DNA from: Macrothele yani
Lineage: Eukaryota; Arthropoda; Arachnida; Araneae; Macrothelidae
Assembly (NCBI GenBank): GCA_039090855.1
Contig: CM076996.1
Location: 43,676,469 to 43,740,468 of the forward strand
DNA length: 64,000 nucleotides
Direction of reading: 5' to 3'
Shown here: positions 9,520-21,482 of the stretch, one piece after another
Position numbering within the stretch: position 1 is the stretch's first letter
How the letters are laid out: each line of letters opens with the position of its first letter
The notes under the pieces: model-generated
What the model saw: the letters and a program-made list of their open reading frames with translations, nothing else
Database searches by the model: none
Told to the model about the DNA's origin: nothing
Made by a program: the position numbers and the translations under genes

Positions 9520-9732
9520 GCCGCCCCGGTGGCGCAGTGGTCTAAGCGATGGCCTCTGATCATTCGTCCGAACGGGGTCCGGGTTCGAATCCCGGTGAGG
9601 CATGGATGTTGTGTTTGTCTTACGGCACTGGCTCTCTCCCTTCCCTGGAACCAGTGACCCTAAATTAGGGACGGGCGACTGCTTATAGCCCATTGAGTTG
9701 CTCACGGTGGTCGTTAAACCTACAATCAACAA
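9520..9732 (+). mobile_element. SINE-A copy 3, full length (reference copy)
   Basis: 213 bp between perfect 13 bp target duplications GCATTGCAAAAAT (9507-9519 and 9733-9745). The first ~83 bp are tRNA-like: box A TGGCGCAGTGG and box B GGTTCGAATCC, the internal RNA polymerase III promoter. The length and spacing between the boxes resemble a class II (Leu/Ser) tRNA. The body follows with TTGTGTTTGTCTTACGGCAC, CTAAATTAGGGACGGGCGAC and GAGTTGCTCACGGTGGTCGT. SINEs have no protein and borrow a LINE; the RTE copies in this window are the natural candidate. Confidence 0.95.
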
Positions 9733-9745
9733 GCATTGCAAAAAT

Positions 9746-11709
9746 CATAAAGCCTATGAAAATCAAACTTCTCTTTTGACGACCCTCTCTGTCTATAAAA
9801 ATCCTGATTCTAGATTAAGTGAAATGCCCACAACTAATAATCCGAGACCAGTGCTTCAGTATGGAACTCATGAATCAACAGCTTCTGTTTTTTCTTTTTG
9901 CAGTTTCTGTGTGCACCCATTTGAAACCAGAATGTTGAATATTGGTGATACATTTAGGATTTTATTTTACTACGCCACGAAATAGTGGAGCTACAAACCA
10001 CAAAGTTACGTCCCAGAGATTTATCAGTTTTTAAATAGCGCATATGTGTGTGAGTCATGAAATGCGAACGCGATTTTTCATCCAAACCGAAAGTAAACAA
10101 CACACCTTTCTCTGATGGCATCAAGGTTCAACTTTGGCTGCACCTAGAAGGAACACAGCACTGTCTCAATTCTCACAAAGTTGTAACATAACGGTTTATG
10201 TATAAAAGAATCGAAGAACCGTGCAGTTTCGATAATCTGAAATTCAAATTTGAACGTATAAAGGCAAAAAGCGTATAAATGAATTTCGAATAACCGAGTT
10301 ATAAAAAGCGATGAAAACTACAGTACAATATCGGGACTAGCGCAGAATTACATATAAAAGCGAAAAGCCTATAACTAAAAAAAAAAAGTATAGCTTTGTT
10401 CATACATGTTCATCAAGATGCACAATTTTGCATTAAAAAAAGTAAGAGCAGGTGATCAACATAATCGTAGAAGGAGATGAAAGTCAGGCGAAAAACGCCA
10501 TGGGTGACGAGGATAGTAACTTGAATGTGTGGGATTGCAAACCATGCGACAATCTTCTGGAAGAGCAGAACAGCTAATGAATAGTGACACATTTTCGAGA
10601 CCAGATTAGTTCCCAGCGAAGCGCTGCATTCCTTTGTGTCATCCATCAGACACCCAGAAATGTTGTCATGGCAACCCACTGAATAGTTCCCATCAACCGG
10701 TAACGTTATTGGCCTTTTTAGACTTCAAACAGTTGCCCTCTTGCAAACTTTTTCTTCCAAGCATTCCTGTCTCCAGTTTGTTCCAAGCAAAGTTTCTTCT
10801 CTGATTTGGGAAAAAAGGGAATTCCGTGAAAAGAGGGGATAAAAAGAAAATGTTCTGAAATAATCTGTGTTCCAAGAATATTATCTTTACTGAATTTCTC
10901 AGAACAAACTTAGCCTTGATGAATACTCACGCCGGAATTCCCAGTGACATTTTACAAAGCTAAATTAATATTTCGAAACGTTTCAAGCAATTCAGATATC
11001 CGCGACCAACTAACACAGCGCACATCAATCACATATTAAAGCTCGTAATCACCTAAACGCGTTTTATTCTTTTGGCCCTCGTGCTTTTGTCCATTTCTTT
11101 CTTCTGAATGGTGGAAGAACTTGACTTTACCTTATTAAGCTATCAATATTTTTATACGCTACCTTTCCACGCGAAGAAAATACGGCTGGTATACGTGCTT
11201 TCACAAAACTGCTGCCGCAGAAGCCACATTGTCCTACCACTTAATAAGTTAAAGGTACGACGTAAAAGTTACTCAATTTTATTTTAATTTTTGCCTTGTG
11301 TTTGTTCTCTTCTCCCCCGCCCCCTCCTCCCCGTCGGAGTACTATCAATCCCATCTGGAGGACAAGGCAGCGTATTACGTTCTCCGCGAACACCCGTAGG
11401 AATGTCTTGGACATGCTCCTTCTTTTCCGTTCCCTGGAGGAAAGAAGCAAGGCATTCTCCTAATTTAAGCAATATCTACTCCCAGCGTTAGTTGGAAGTG
11501 TTGGACAGGGGTCCCTAGCTCCAAAGATTCGCATCTATAAGTCAGAAATCCGACCAGCCGCGGTAAAATTTTATGGCCGTCTTCTTTGGATGTGGACTCT
11601 AGTAAACGCCATAAACTTTACCTGAGTGTCACAAGGCAGCCGTAATGCTGTCAGAAGTAAGCGGCCATAATCTTTCGCTATTCACCAGATCCGGGGAAAA
11701 TATGTTCAA
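9746..11709. other. No gene seen (2 kb)
   Basis: AT-rich DNA with short ORFs that resemble nothing I know (for example 9698-9985 plus and 10413-10679 minus). A C-rich patch near 11315-11335 is the only compositional break. Part could be unrecognised old repeat. Confidence 0.5.
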
Positions 11710-12902
11710 TTAGGGGCAGGCAAAAACTTGCGCAGCCTCCGCTAGCAGGCGCTGTAGGGGTCTAACCGGCCGACGACTCGTGCTGTCAGTTCGTACATGA
11801 AGCCAAGCATGGCGGTAGATAAAGTTCATTTGCGGCACTATTTGTTATTAATGTTTAATTTAGGGAAAAGTGCGAGTGAAGCATACTGTTCAATATGTCA
11901 GGCGTATGGCGAAACGGTTATGGGCAAGTGGACGTGTCGAGAATGGTTTGCCTGGTTAAAGAAAGGTGACCTAAGCTTGGAAGACAAGCCACGTGCAGGT
12001 AGACCGCAGGAACTCGCAGACGAAGAGCTGGAATCGCTGTTGCAAGAGGATGCCACAAAATCGACCACGCAACTGGCGGAACGTTTGAAAGTCGTTCAAT
12101 CGACGGTGATACGGCGTCTACAGGCCTTGGGGAAGATCCAGAAGATTGGTAAGTGGGTTCCGCATACTTTAACGGAGCGTAATATTGGTCAACGATTGGG
12201 CATCTGCATGTCGCTGCTGAAGAAGTTTCAAGGGAAGAATTTCTTGTGGAAGGTTGTCACCGGGGATAAAAAATGGGTCTATTGCGACAACCCCGTACGC
12301 AAGCAATCCTGGGACGACCCAGGCCAGCCATCAATATCCACTTCAAAACAGGACATCCACGGGAAAAAGGGGATATTGTGTGTGTGTGTGGTGGGATATG
12401 CACGGAATGCTGTTCTTCGAACTGTTGAAACCGGGTGAAACAATCACTGCACAACGATATAGCGATCAGTTGATGAAACTGAACGCCGCAATCGAGCAGA
12501 AACGCCCATGGACAGGAAAAGGACGCCGCCCAGTCATCCTGTCACACGATAACATGTCGGTGCAACCACGAAATCAATCCTTGAACAGTTACACTGGGAG
12601 GTTTTACGGCACCCGGCTTACTCCCCGGACATTGCACCTTCAGACTTTCATCTGTTTCGCTCTATGCAACATGCCCTAGCCCAACAGCGGTTCACGATAG
12701 TTCCAGAGATGGAAATTTCGTCCCTGTGTTCTTCAGCTCAAAACCCGAGTCCTATCACAGGGGCATTCATTTGTTGCCTGAAAAATGGCAAAAGGTCATT
12801 GATGCTAACGGCCAATATTTCGTTGAATAAATGTGTACTAGCTTTCTGATTGTTCCTGTCTCCCTTCTCCTTAAAACGGCGGAAACTTTTGCATACTCCT
12901 AA
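11710..12902 (+). mobile_element. Full-length mariner, irritans type
   Basis: Inverted ends TTAGGGGCAGGCAAAAACTT (from 11710) and, from the right on the minus strand, TTAGGAGTATGCAAAAGTTT. A TA follows the right end (12903-12904). Total about 1.19 kb, close to the usual 1.25-1.3 kb. One transposase gene fills the middle but is broken. Confidence 0.8.
11797..12830 (+). pseudogene. Mariner transposase with at least two frameshifts
   Basis: Starts MKPSMAVDKVHLRHYLLL. First frame (11797-12438): helix-turn-helix GKSASEAYCSICQAYGE, ESLLQEDATKSTTQLAERL, and VTGDKKWVYCDN holding the first catalytic Asp. At about 12380 a (TG)n run has changed length and pushes the reading into the next frame (CVWWDMHGMLFFELLKPGET; VILSHDN, the second Asp). 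A second shift near 12560 moves it again; the SPDIAPSDFHLF block (third Asp) is at about 12620-12665. It ends at the stop 12828-12830 after QYFVE. All three Asp positions survive, so the damage is mostly indels. Confidence 0.85.
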
Positions 12903-15070
12903 TAGGTTGGCAAAAATAAATCTAACGACAGTTCATGGGACCTTACTTTAATATGACACGTACTAACCTCTGGCAACCATACAGGTTTGAGAGGCACGCA
13001 TCATATTAAGCGGGATGCTGCTAGCAGTTTTTGGGCAGTAGAACCTATTCATGATGACTTCAGCTGCAGAAGGGATCTTGACGGATAACAGAAACTAGTG
13101 ACCCGTGTTCTCATAGCATATCAGACATGTTTTACCGGAATCAGATCCGGGAATCTGGCTTGACACTTCACATACTGCATGACCTTCCTCTCTAGGTTGT
13201 CTTCCACTAGCAGTAGTCTATAAGGAAGGTCGTTATCGTCCATTAAATTGGATTCGAAGTACGCTGCTGTCCTTAATACGCAAAAGCGAGGTTTCAGGAA
13301 CTCATCTCGGGAACGTATATCTGACACTCCGCCTCCACAAAATATATGGACGTCTACCATTGACAATGATGCTTCTCCATACCAGTAAGTTTTGTACTTT
13401 GTAATACTTCTTTAAAACAGTCTGCTGTCCCTTTAGCTTCAGACGAAGGGCCGTCTTGGGTCTGGCTACAGATTGAATCGTTATTCATCTGCGAAAAGAA
13501 CAACTGTCTATTGGTCTCGGTCCACGCTAAATATTCGCACCAAATGGGTATATCTTCCTGCGATGATTAGGACAGCGCACAACGTCGGTTGTCGGGCAGG
13601 TAAACAACCACTATAAAGCTCCCTTTACAGGATATGTCTACACAAGGAGTTCCTATGCCTGCACTATATTCCACAGCGACTAGCTACCTTTTATATTACC
13701 TATGATGCATCGCTGTTTACATGATAAAACTTTCGTCCTATGTCATGATGACGATCGGACGGCCTGAGACAGGACTTTGAGATGCGGTTTGGGTAGCTCC
13801 GAAATGGTTCCACAGTCTGCCAATCATGATGCGAATTACATTAAATTACCGGTCTGCTTACGCCTATCAGTGGCTTATCAGCATTTTCTTTATAACTTTC
13901 CATCTGAAACAGGCGTCCAGTTTCCCCTGACATTACTTGACTGCTGTCTACCTTGGTCATTTTTCGAACACAATGCAACGCAGAAGAGGAATTCTAGTTC
14001 CTTCTAAAATTCGGGGACAGCCACGCATACCAGAAGAATTCAACTTCATCATTCCGAAAAGCCACGGCACACCATTCACCCAAACAACGAAAACACAGCT
14101 CAAAGAAGAAAGACAGCGTTTTACTTATCACAGAAATAGCACAGGGAAAATCGCGTGCGTGTTTGTGGGCGTGTATAATGGCAAACCGCGGCGTCCTTCC
14201 TGAAAAAGCCAAACAAAGGAAGAGAGGTGGAAGTTAAAAGGGAAACCACACCCTGATGAAAATTCTAGCATCAAATTACGGGAGCAAGAAGCTGAAAAAG
14301 AGTAGTGAATAACACTCACCACAACTCGAACGGTGTTGATGTGGAAAGAGACTTCTCCCCCAAAAGGGATGCGTACGCCACTGGAAGAGAAAACTCCATC
14401 GCAATCACCTGCATCGCTTTATGGAATCTCCTCTGCAATCCCCGAGAAAAGTAAACAATCTAGGAACACCAAAGCGAAACGAGCTGCGTGTGTATAGCAT
14501 CTTAGGGCCACTTGGCAAAAATTCAGGGGGAAAAGTTGTGGCGGGGGAGAATTTACAAGGACCCAAGAGAACTTGAGAATGCACGAAGAAGCAACATAAA
14601 GACCCAAAGGATACGAAAACTCATAAAACACCGCAAACTGTTCTTTTGCATAGTTTCAGTGGCATAGGTTGTCAGTGTTGCATGGGTATAGCATATGGTA
14701 CAATTTTTTGAAATGTATGGTGAACATATATTGTACTGATAGCCATGCATTTCGAAATATTAGTTCTGTTGCAGTAGTGCACACAGAATTTCCTCAAGGA
14801 AGGGGTGCAACAAGAAATCCATGGTACAGACATAAAATGTTTCATATTACATATATATATATATATATATACACAGGAGTCACGCTGCCAATCACATTAT
14901 TCGCCATTTGTGAAAAAAGAAATCGTTTTGCCAATTAAAAAAAGAGGTTTTGATAATTACCTTTGTGTACTGTTATAGTACATTGGCAAAAAAATAATAA
15001 TTTGAATTTGGCAAATAAGTTGGCAAAAACTTTAATAAAGCTAGCACAACTTCTGTATGTATATATATAT
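12903..15070. other. No gene seen (2.2 kb)
   Basis: Unassigned DNA. The longest ORFs (13121-13366 minus, 13937-14203 plus) match no family I know. An (AT)n run lies at 14850-14871. GCAAATAAGTTGGCAAAAAC near 15011 looks like part of a local repeat. Confidence 0.5.
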
Positions 15071-15861
15071 CATCATCATCATTGTCAACCATTATCAATC
15101 CACTGCTGGACGAAGGTCTCCCCAAGTTTCCTCCACAACGGTCTGTCTTGTGCCAGTCTCCTCCATGTCACTCCTGCATACTTTCGAATTTCATCCACCC
15201 ATCTCCCATGTGGTCTTCTTCTGGGTCTTTTCCTGTCCCTTGGGACCCAATCTAAAGTTTCGACTGTCCATCGATGTTCTGTCTTTCTGGCAGTATGTCC
15301 AGACCATTGCCATTTCAGGGATTTTACTCTGATCGTGATGTCTTCCACTCATGTCATTTTTCTGATCCACGAGTTCCTCTTCTTATCTCTCCTGGTTACA
15401 CCAAGTATGCACCTCTCCATTCTGCTTTGAGTTGGCTGCAGCCTTTGGATGTCTCTTTTAGTTAAGGTCAACGTCTCTGCACCATACGTAAGCACTGGAA
15501 GGATGCATTGATCAAACACTTTTCTTTTAAGACATAATGGCGTATTGCTCTTGAAAATTATGCTGTTTCTTCCAAAAGCTCTCCAGGCAAGTTTTGTACG
15601 CCGATTAATTTCTTCATCAATGTGACCCTCACTTAATATCTGCTGTCCAAGATAAACGTACGTGTTTGTTATCTCCAGCTTTTCTCCATCAATCGATAAA
15701 TCTTCATTTCTTGTAAAAGCATTGTACATTACTTTTGTCTTCCGAAAGTTCATTTTTAATCCCACTTCTTTACTCTTGTCAGCAAGTTCCTGGATCATAC
15801 ACTGCAGCTCTGATGGGGTAGTTGCAAAAATGACTACGTCACCAGCAAAACGAAGGTGAGT

Positions 15862-15863
<2 letters not shown>
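15071..15863 (-). mobile_element. RTE retrotransposon copy 1, 5'-truncated
   Basis: 3' end of an RTE element read on the minus strand. The (GAT)n tail is at 15071-15081; the frame ends WRKLGETFVQQWIDNG and runs back to ITHLRFAGDVVIFATTPSEL, where the copy stops. It has one in-frame stop between the two ORFs (near 15349). The reverse-transcriptase core reads FAGD instead of FADD, so a catalytic Asp is lost. 5' truncation is the usual result of incomplete target-primed reverse transcription. Confidence 0.85.

Positions 15864-15924
<61 letters not shown>
15864..15924. repeat. (CA)n(TA)n microsatellite between two RTE copies
   Basis: About 28 bp of AC repeats followed by about 32 bp of AT repeats. 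It separates the truncated 5' end of RTE copy 1 from the 5' end of copy 2. Confidence 0.95.
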
Positions 15925-15928
<4 letters not shown>

Positions 15929-16134
15929 ATGTAAGGTCAGGTGATGCGTAACATCACAGCCTCTCCTTGACAAATGTCAACCCCGCCTTCTCGTGGTACA
16001 TCCTGTTCCCACTAAAGGGGCTCTGACGACCGCCAATAGCGGTATAACTATACCATCGGGATTAGAGGAAATTCTATCCCACACTCACCAACCCGCTTGG
16101 CCAGCGTGGTGAGTTATGGCCAAACCCCTCCAAA

Positions 16135-18239
16135 ATGACTCCACAACTTAAATCTTGGCCCTCAGTCTCCGGCAGCTGGAATGTACCTGGCCAAGGCAGC
16201 GGCCAGTGCGACATGAAGGCAGAGGGTGCTAAGAATTCCCGGAGGACCGGACTAGGCTGCCATCTGATGCTGACTTTGGCGACGTATAACGGACGCTCCC
16301 TATCTTCTGATTCAAGGCTTCTTGAATTGGAAGAGGTGTAACGTATAATCTATATTCACTTTCCTTTTGATTTTACTATCTCTGGTTATTTTATTTTACT
16401 ATGTAAATTATCTTCTTACTGAACGAAATATTATTTCACCCGATGAATGAGATCTGGCAATGAGTGTAAGTCATGACGTGGTGGTAGCCAGTATATATAG
16501 GCGCGTTCATCGATAGCGAAGGAGAGATTTTGTTGTTATAAGGAGAGATTTTTTTGTTATAGGGAGATCGTTTGTTGTTATACTAGAGGAGCGTTGTTGT
16601 TGTGAAGGAGAGAGTTTCGTTCTATGTGATTAGTTTGATTCTTCATTATTGTGAAACAAGTTGTGTGTGTGTGCTTTGGATGACCAAGAGTTACATAATA
16701 AAAGAGCTTTGTAGTAAGTACGTCTTTCTCAATTAATAGTTTTTGTCAGACCTCTGTCTGGCTGTTAGGTTTATGTCATTAGTTTATTACCATTAACAAC
16801 CAGCGTTAAGACTTTATTCATTCTAATTACTGCTACAACATTACTACCAGTTATAAGTTTGTTCAATACTATTACTACACTACTAGCAGGGGACTTTATT
16901 CATGTTCTTAATTAACTAGTAACAACAACCATTTGAATTCACTATTTGAAGCTTAGTACAAGCATATCATTCAGTAGCAGAAGCATTATACTTAGCTCAG
17001 TAGGAAAGCTTCATTATTATCATTAGCTAGCTAGTAGAAAGAGCTTATTCATTATAATTAGCTTAGTGGAAAGCAAAATAAAGCTAATTCATTATAGAGG
17101 AACTACAAAGGATCAAGTGGGACATCGTCGGGCTAAGTGAGGTAAGGAGAAAAGGAGAAGATCTCATTGAACTGAAAAGTGGACATCTCTTCTACTATCG
17201 TGGGACAGATACTGGCAGAACTAGTGGTGTTGGATTTATAATAAACAAGAAACTGGAGGATAAAGTTGTAGAAGTTGAAAGTTCCTCTGACAGAGCTGCA
17301 CGACTCGTTATCCAACTCTCGAGAAGATACCAGGCTCAGATTATTCAAACTTATGCACCCACCACAAGTCATGCTGAAGAAGAAATTGAAGAATTTTATG
17401 AGGAAATTCGTGATCTAAATAATAAAGGTAAGCAGCACTTGAAGATAATTATGGGAGATTTCAATGCAAAAATAGGGCAACTGCAACAGAATGAAACTTC
17501 AGTAGGTAAATTCGGTCAAGGCAACAGAAACCAGCGTGGAAATACTCTCGTTGAGTTTGCAGAGGCAGAAGGGTTTTTCATCTTGAACTCCTTTTTCAAG
17601 AAAAAGCCACACAGGAAATGGACATGGAGACATCCAAATGGGACGACAAGTGAAATTGATTTTATTATGTGTAACAAAAAATTCGTCATAGAAGACTGCA
17701 GTGTGCTAAACAAGTTCAACACAGGTAGTGACCATAGATTGGTGAGATGTAAGATGCACCTCAACACTAAACTTGAACGTGGCAAGCTCATAAGACAAAC
17801 AAAATCTATTGACATAACCAACCTTAAAAAACACCATAATACCTTCAAATTGGAACTGAAGAACAGATTCTCTGCTTTAGAAGGCCTAACATCGGAAGAA
17901 GTGGATATTTCTGAAGTTAACAGAAAAGTAACCAAAGCTTTTATGGAAACAGCAACAAAATTATCTGGGTCTAAGAACAAATTGCATGTGAACAAATTAT
18001 CAGGAAAAACCAAAATGTTGATGCAAAAAAGAAGAGTGATGAGGACAACTAAAGAAGATGTGACTTCCAAAGTGGAATATATAGAGCTATGCAAGACAGT
18101 ACGAAAAAGTATCACTGAAGACGTAAGGAAATTCAACTGTGAACTAGTAAGGAAAGCAATTGAAAACAATCAAAGCCTAAAGATAGCAAAAACAGATTAT
18201 GGCACTGAGAAAAGAAGATGGTTCTGTAACAAGAAATAG
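16135..18239 (+). pseudogene. RTE endonuclease region (APE type), interrupted
   Basis: The endonuclease nicks target DNA to prime reverse transcription. ORF from ATG 16135; the domain starts LATYNGRSLSSDSRLLELEE and is cut at 16336 by the LTR. It resumes at 17097 with ELQRIKWDIVGLSEVRRKGE, VGFIINKKLEDKV and IQTYAPTTSHAEEE. Later come IIMGDFNAKIG (metal site), WTWRHPNGTTSEIDFIM and TGSDHRLVRCKM, with the catalytic His in SDHR. Apart from the insertion the domain looks intact. The frame ends at 18239 after a shift near 18200; the continuation is in the reverse-transcriptase entry. Confidence 0.85.
16337..17095. mobile_element. Probable solo LTR inside the RTE endonuclease
   Basis: 759 bp flanked by AGAGG at 16332-16336 and 17096-17100. 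Deleting it with one AGAGG restores the endonuclease reading LLELEEELQRIKW, which fixes the boundaries. It starts TGTAACG, has a TATA box (TATATATA, 16492-16499), GA-rich short repeats at about 16520-16620 and a polyadenylation signal AATAAA at 16697-16702: the layout of an LTR. Against this, the 3' end reads TTCATTAT rather than CA. The 5 bp duplication fits Gypsy or BEL/Pao retrotransposons. No internal region remains. Confidence 0.6.
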
Positions 18240-19830
18240 AGGCGAAATTTTGACAAGAGTGAAATATTTCTACTCCAAATTATATGAAAGGGATGATACA
18301 TGTACTCCAGACATCATGAAAGGTACCAGAGTTCTTCCAGTCCTTCCAGCAGAAGTTGCACATGCAATCAAGAACATGAAGCGGGGAAAAGCTCCAGGAG
18401 AAGATGGAATTACTGTAGACATCATACAAGAAGCAAGTGGAGAAATCGAAACAGTACTCGCCCAAATTTTCACTCGATGCCTTAATGAAGGGAAAATTCC
18501 TGAGGATTGGAACAACGCTACAATGATCTTGCTACATAAAAAAGGTGACATTGAGGATCTCAGGAACTACAGACCTATCAGCCTCCAATCAGTGGTTTAT
18601 AAAATCTTCACTAAAGTTCTTTCACATCGCTTGAAGGTGACACTGGACATGGCTCAACCGAGAGAACAAGCTGGATTCAGGAGTGGCTACAGCACAATAG
18701 ATCATATCCACGTACTGAGAGAACTAATTGAAAGAGCGAGGGAATATGAACTTCCATTGTGCATGGCTTTTATCGATTATGAAAAAGCCTTTGATTCGGT
18801 GAAACCATCAGCAGTTGCAATGGCTCTGAAATCCTGCGGTATTGAAGATGCATACATTAATATTATTAATAACATCTATGAAAATGCAAGTGCAAAGATT
18901 CGGCTGTTTGAAAATACAACACACATAAAAATTTTAAAAGGAGTGAGACAAGGTGACACCATATCTCCGAAGCTCTTTAATGCCACATTGGAAAATGTCT
19001 TTCAATCACTGAACTGGGAAAACAAAGGGATAAAGATTAATGGAGATTATCTAACCGACCTTCGTTTTGCTGATGACATAGTCATTTTTGCAACTACCCC
19101 ATCAGAGCTACAGAGTATGATCCAGGAACTTGCTGACAAGAGTAAAGAAGTGGGATTAAAAATGAACTTTCAGAAGACAAAAGTGATGTACAATGCTTTT
19201 ACAAGAAATGAAGATTTATCGATTGATGGAGAAAAGCTGGAGATAACAGACCCGTACGTTTATCTTGGACAGCAGATATCAAGTGAGGGTCACATTGGTG
19301 AAGAAATTAATCGGCGTACAAAACTTGCCTGGAGAGCTTTTGGAAGAAACAGCATAATTTTCAAGAGCAATATGCCATTATGTCTTAAAAGAAAAGTGTT
19401 TGATCAATGCATCCTTCCAGTGCTTACGTATGGTGCAGAGACATGGACCTTAGCTAAAAGAGACATACAAAGGCTGCAGACAACTCAAATAACCATGGAG
19501 AGGTGCATGCTTGGTGTAACCAGGAGAGATAAGAAGAGGAACACGTGGATCCGAAAAATGACAAGAGTGGAAGACATCATGATCAGAGTTAAATCCCTGA
19601 AATGGCAATGGGCTGGACATACTGCCAAAAGAACAGACCATCGATGGACAGCCGAAATTTTAGATTGGATTCCAAGGGACAGGAAAAGACCCAGAAGAAG
19701 ACCACATGGGAGATGGGTGGATGAAATTCGAAAGTATGCAGGAGTGACATGGAGGAGACTGGCACAAGACAGACCGTTGTAGAGGAAACTTGGGGAGACC
19801 TTCGTCCAGCAGTGGATTGATAATGGTTGA
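18199..19830 (+). pseudogene. RTE reverse transcriptase, premature stop near the C-terminus
   Basis: Copies element RNA into DNA at the nicked target. The open frame runs 18199-19782 (527 aa). Motifs by residue: GKAPGEDGI (63-71), LLHKKGDIEDLRNYRPISLQ (111-130), AGFRSGYSTIDHI (158-170), FIDYEKAFDS with the first catalytic Asp (191-200), GVRQGDTISP (248-257), RFADDIVIF with the Asp pair (289-297). Then YLGQQISSEGHIGEEINRRT and VLTYGAETWTL. The frame stops at 19780 where TGG became TAG; without this it would run to the stop at 19828 as in copies 1 and 3. The upstream join to the endonuclease needs one frameshift near 18200. Confidence 0.9.
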
Positions 19831-19848
19831 CAATGATGATGATGATGA

Positions 19849-19875
19849 TATATATATATATATATATATATATAA
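19849..19875. repeat. (TA)n microsatellite at the RTE tail
   Basis: About 26 bp of TA directly after the (GAT)n tail. RTE copy 1 also abuts an AT run at its tail (15059-15070). Confidence 0.95.
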
Positions 19876-20381
19876 AGACCACAAACTTCATCCCTCTGAC
19901 CATTCGGTTGCTGCAGCTGCTTAGAAACAGGTTTAACATAAAGTACCTTTATTCATTCGTCGAACGAAACACATGTACAAGCGAATCTTTACCTTGTGCT
20001 TAAAGTTTTGCAAGCGACTTGCTTGTGCAAAACATTAGGAAACTGAACCAAAAATGCGCTTTTGGTCACTCTTTGAACTACTTTGAAGCTGGAATCTGTT
20101 CAGAGGTGCATCACAGACCTTTGCAAATCAATGTTGAAGTATTTTTTAGTATATTGTATCTTTATAGCCTCACTCCGGTTTAATATTTGTGTAGGTGCCA
20201 TCATTAGGGCTACAAGACAGAGATGAGTATTTACATGCGTCCAAGGCTTGTTTCTTTATGAAGCCACGTTGCGCGAATTACAATAATCCCGTAGAGCAGC
20301 GTTTCCCATTTTTTTGGCTACGGAACACTTTTCAAGTAAAAAAAGGTATACGGCACACCCATGGAGAGTTAGTTTGATTAT

Positions 20382-20424
<43 letters not shown>

Positions 20425-21482
20425 ATTTTTAGAGCCAACGGTATTTTTAGTAACAGTAAGTAATGACTCCACAGTTAGCACTTAGCAGGTTGTGGATGAT
20501 CTTTCTGTGTTCGTTTGGTTTTCATATAAAAATTTGCATATTTGTGCCCTAACATACTTTAATTTACAAAACAAAACAAAAATACAAATACAAAATTTCA
20601 AATATTAACTTCTAGCACAAAAGAGCTTATAAAGCGGAACAAAAAATCAAATGCAAGAAGCAATATTAAAAAAAGGGTTCTACAAAAAAACTGATTTTAT
20701 ACATAAATTAACATAAAAAATAAATTTAATGTGACGTATTTCTGCGTTTTTGCGTTACATCTGTTATGTGAAAGGCTTGAGCCCGAAAATATCTGGGATT
20801 TTTTTTTCGGTTTTTGGTGTATTTGTATACGGTATACCTATACTGTATAACGAGACAGCTTGGTGATGTGACCAAGTCTAAACACTAAATTAATTTAAAT
20901 GAAATAAGATTTTAAAATACATTTAAACTGAAAATCGTTCACTGAACCGGAAGACTGAACGAACGGCGTTTAAAAACTGTCATTTTAAAATGCTTTTCTG
21001 TCACTTTTAAGTGAATAAAGAGCAACGACAAAAAATTAATAGTTTTTTTTTTGTTTTTTTTTAATCGTTACCTCAGTTTTCTAGTTAGACTTAACAGCTC
21101 GGCAGTTAGATTGGGTAGTATGCAGTGCCATAGTTCGACTAGGGGTCCCCAGAGCAAATAATATCGCCTGCGTTGCATTCTATTCTCTGTCAAAATGTTT
21201 GCAAGTAAATAAAAAAAAACTTCTTTACAATTGTTTGCGGATCTCCATTCTCGTATTACGCTACATTTTCCTGTTATCAACGCATTTCAGGCATTTTTCC
21301 AAATGTACCTCTTCTAATAATTACGACACGAATTTTTGAAAAATCGAATTGTCCCAAAAACGTTATTTTGTTCTTTAAAGCGGCGTATTACCAGCGTCGG
21401 CGTATAATCTGCAGATCCTAAATTTATAACTTTCTTAACAGATAACCCGCGGATCATATGATGAAAAATACAGTAATAATTG
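19876..21482. other. No gene seen (1.6 kb), AT-rich
   Basis: Unassigned AT-rich DNA. It contains a (CT)n microsatellite (separate entry) and several A- and T-runs. Short ORFs here look like chance. Confidence 0.5.
20383..20423 (+). repeat. (CT)n microsatellite
   Basis: About 20 uninterrupted CT units. Confidence 0.97.

Larger units (their letters stand above)
15925..19850 (+). mobile_element. RTE non-LTR retrotransposon copy 2, nearly full length, split by a solo LTR
   Basis: About 3.16 kb once the 759 bp insertion is removed, the normal RTE size. Order: GC-rich 5' leader (15925-16134), APE-type endonuclease, reverse transcriptase, short C-terminal region, stop, and a (GAT)n tail at 19833-19850. 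No poly-A tail; a short tandem tail is typical of RTE. Copies 1 and 3 differ from it by few changes, so the family moved recently. Frame breaks: the insertion at 16337, a frameshift near 18200 and a TGG-to-TAG stop at 19780. Confidence 0.9.

Noticed and set aside
17516..18169. 217-codon minus-strand frame rich in Leu, Phe and Ser
   Set aside because: Antisense of the RTE endonuclease; the apparent hydrophobicity comes from Lys- and Glu-rich sense codons.
19589..19939. 116-codon minus-strand frame, and similar minus frames at 28061-28505 and 15057-15430 (plus)
   Set aside because: Antisense shadows of the RTE C-terminus; the sense strand carries the recognisable RT motifs.
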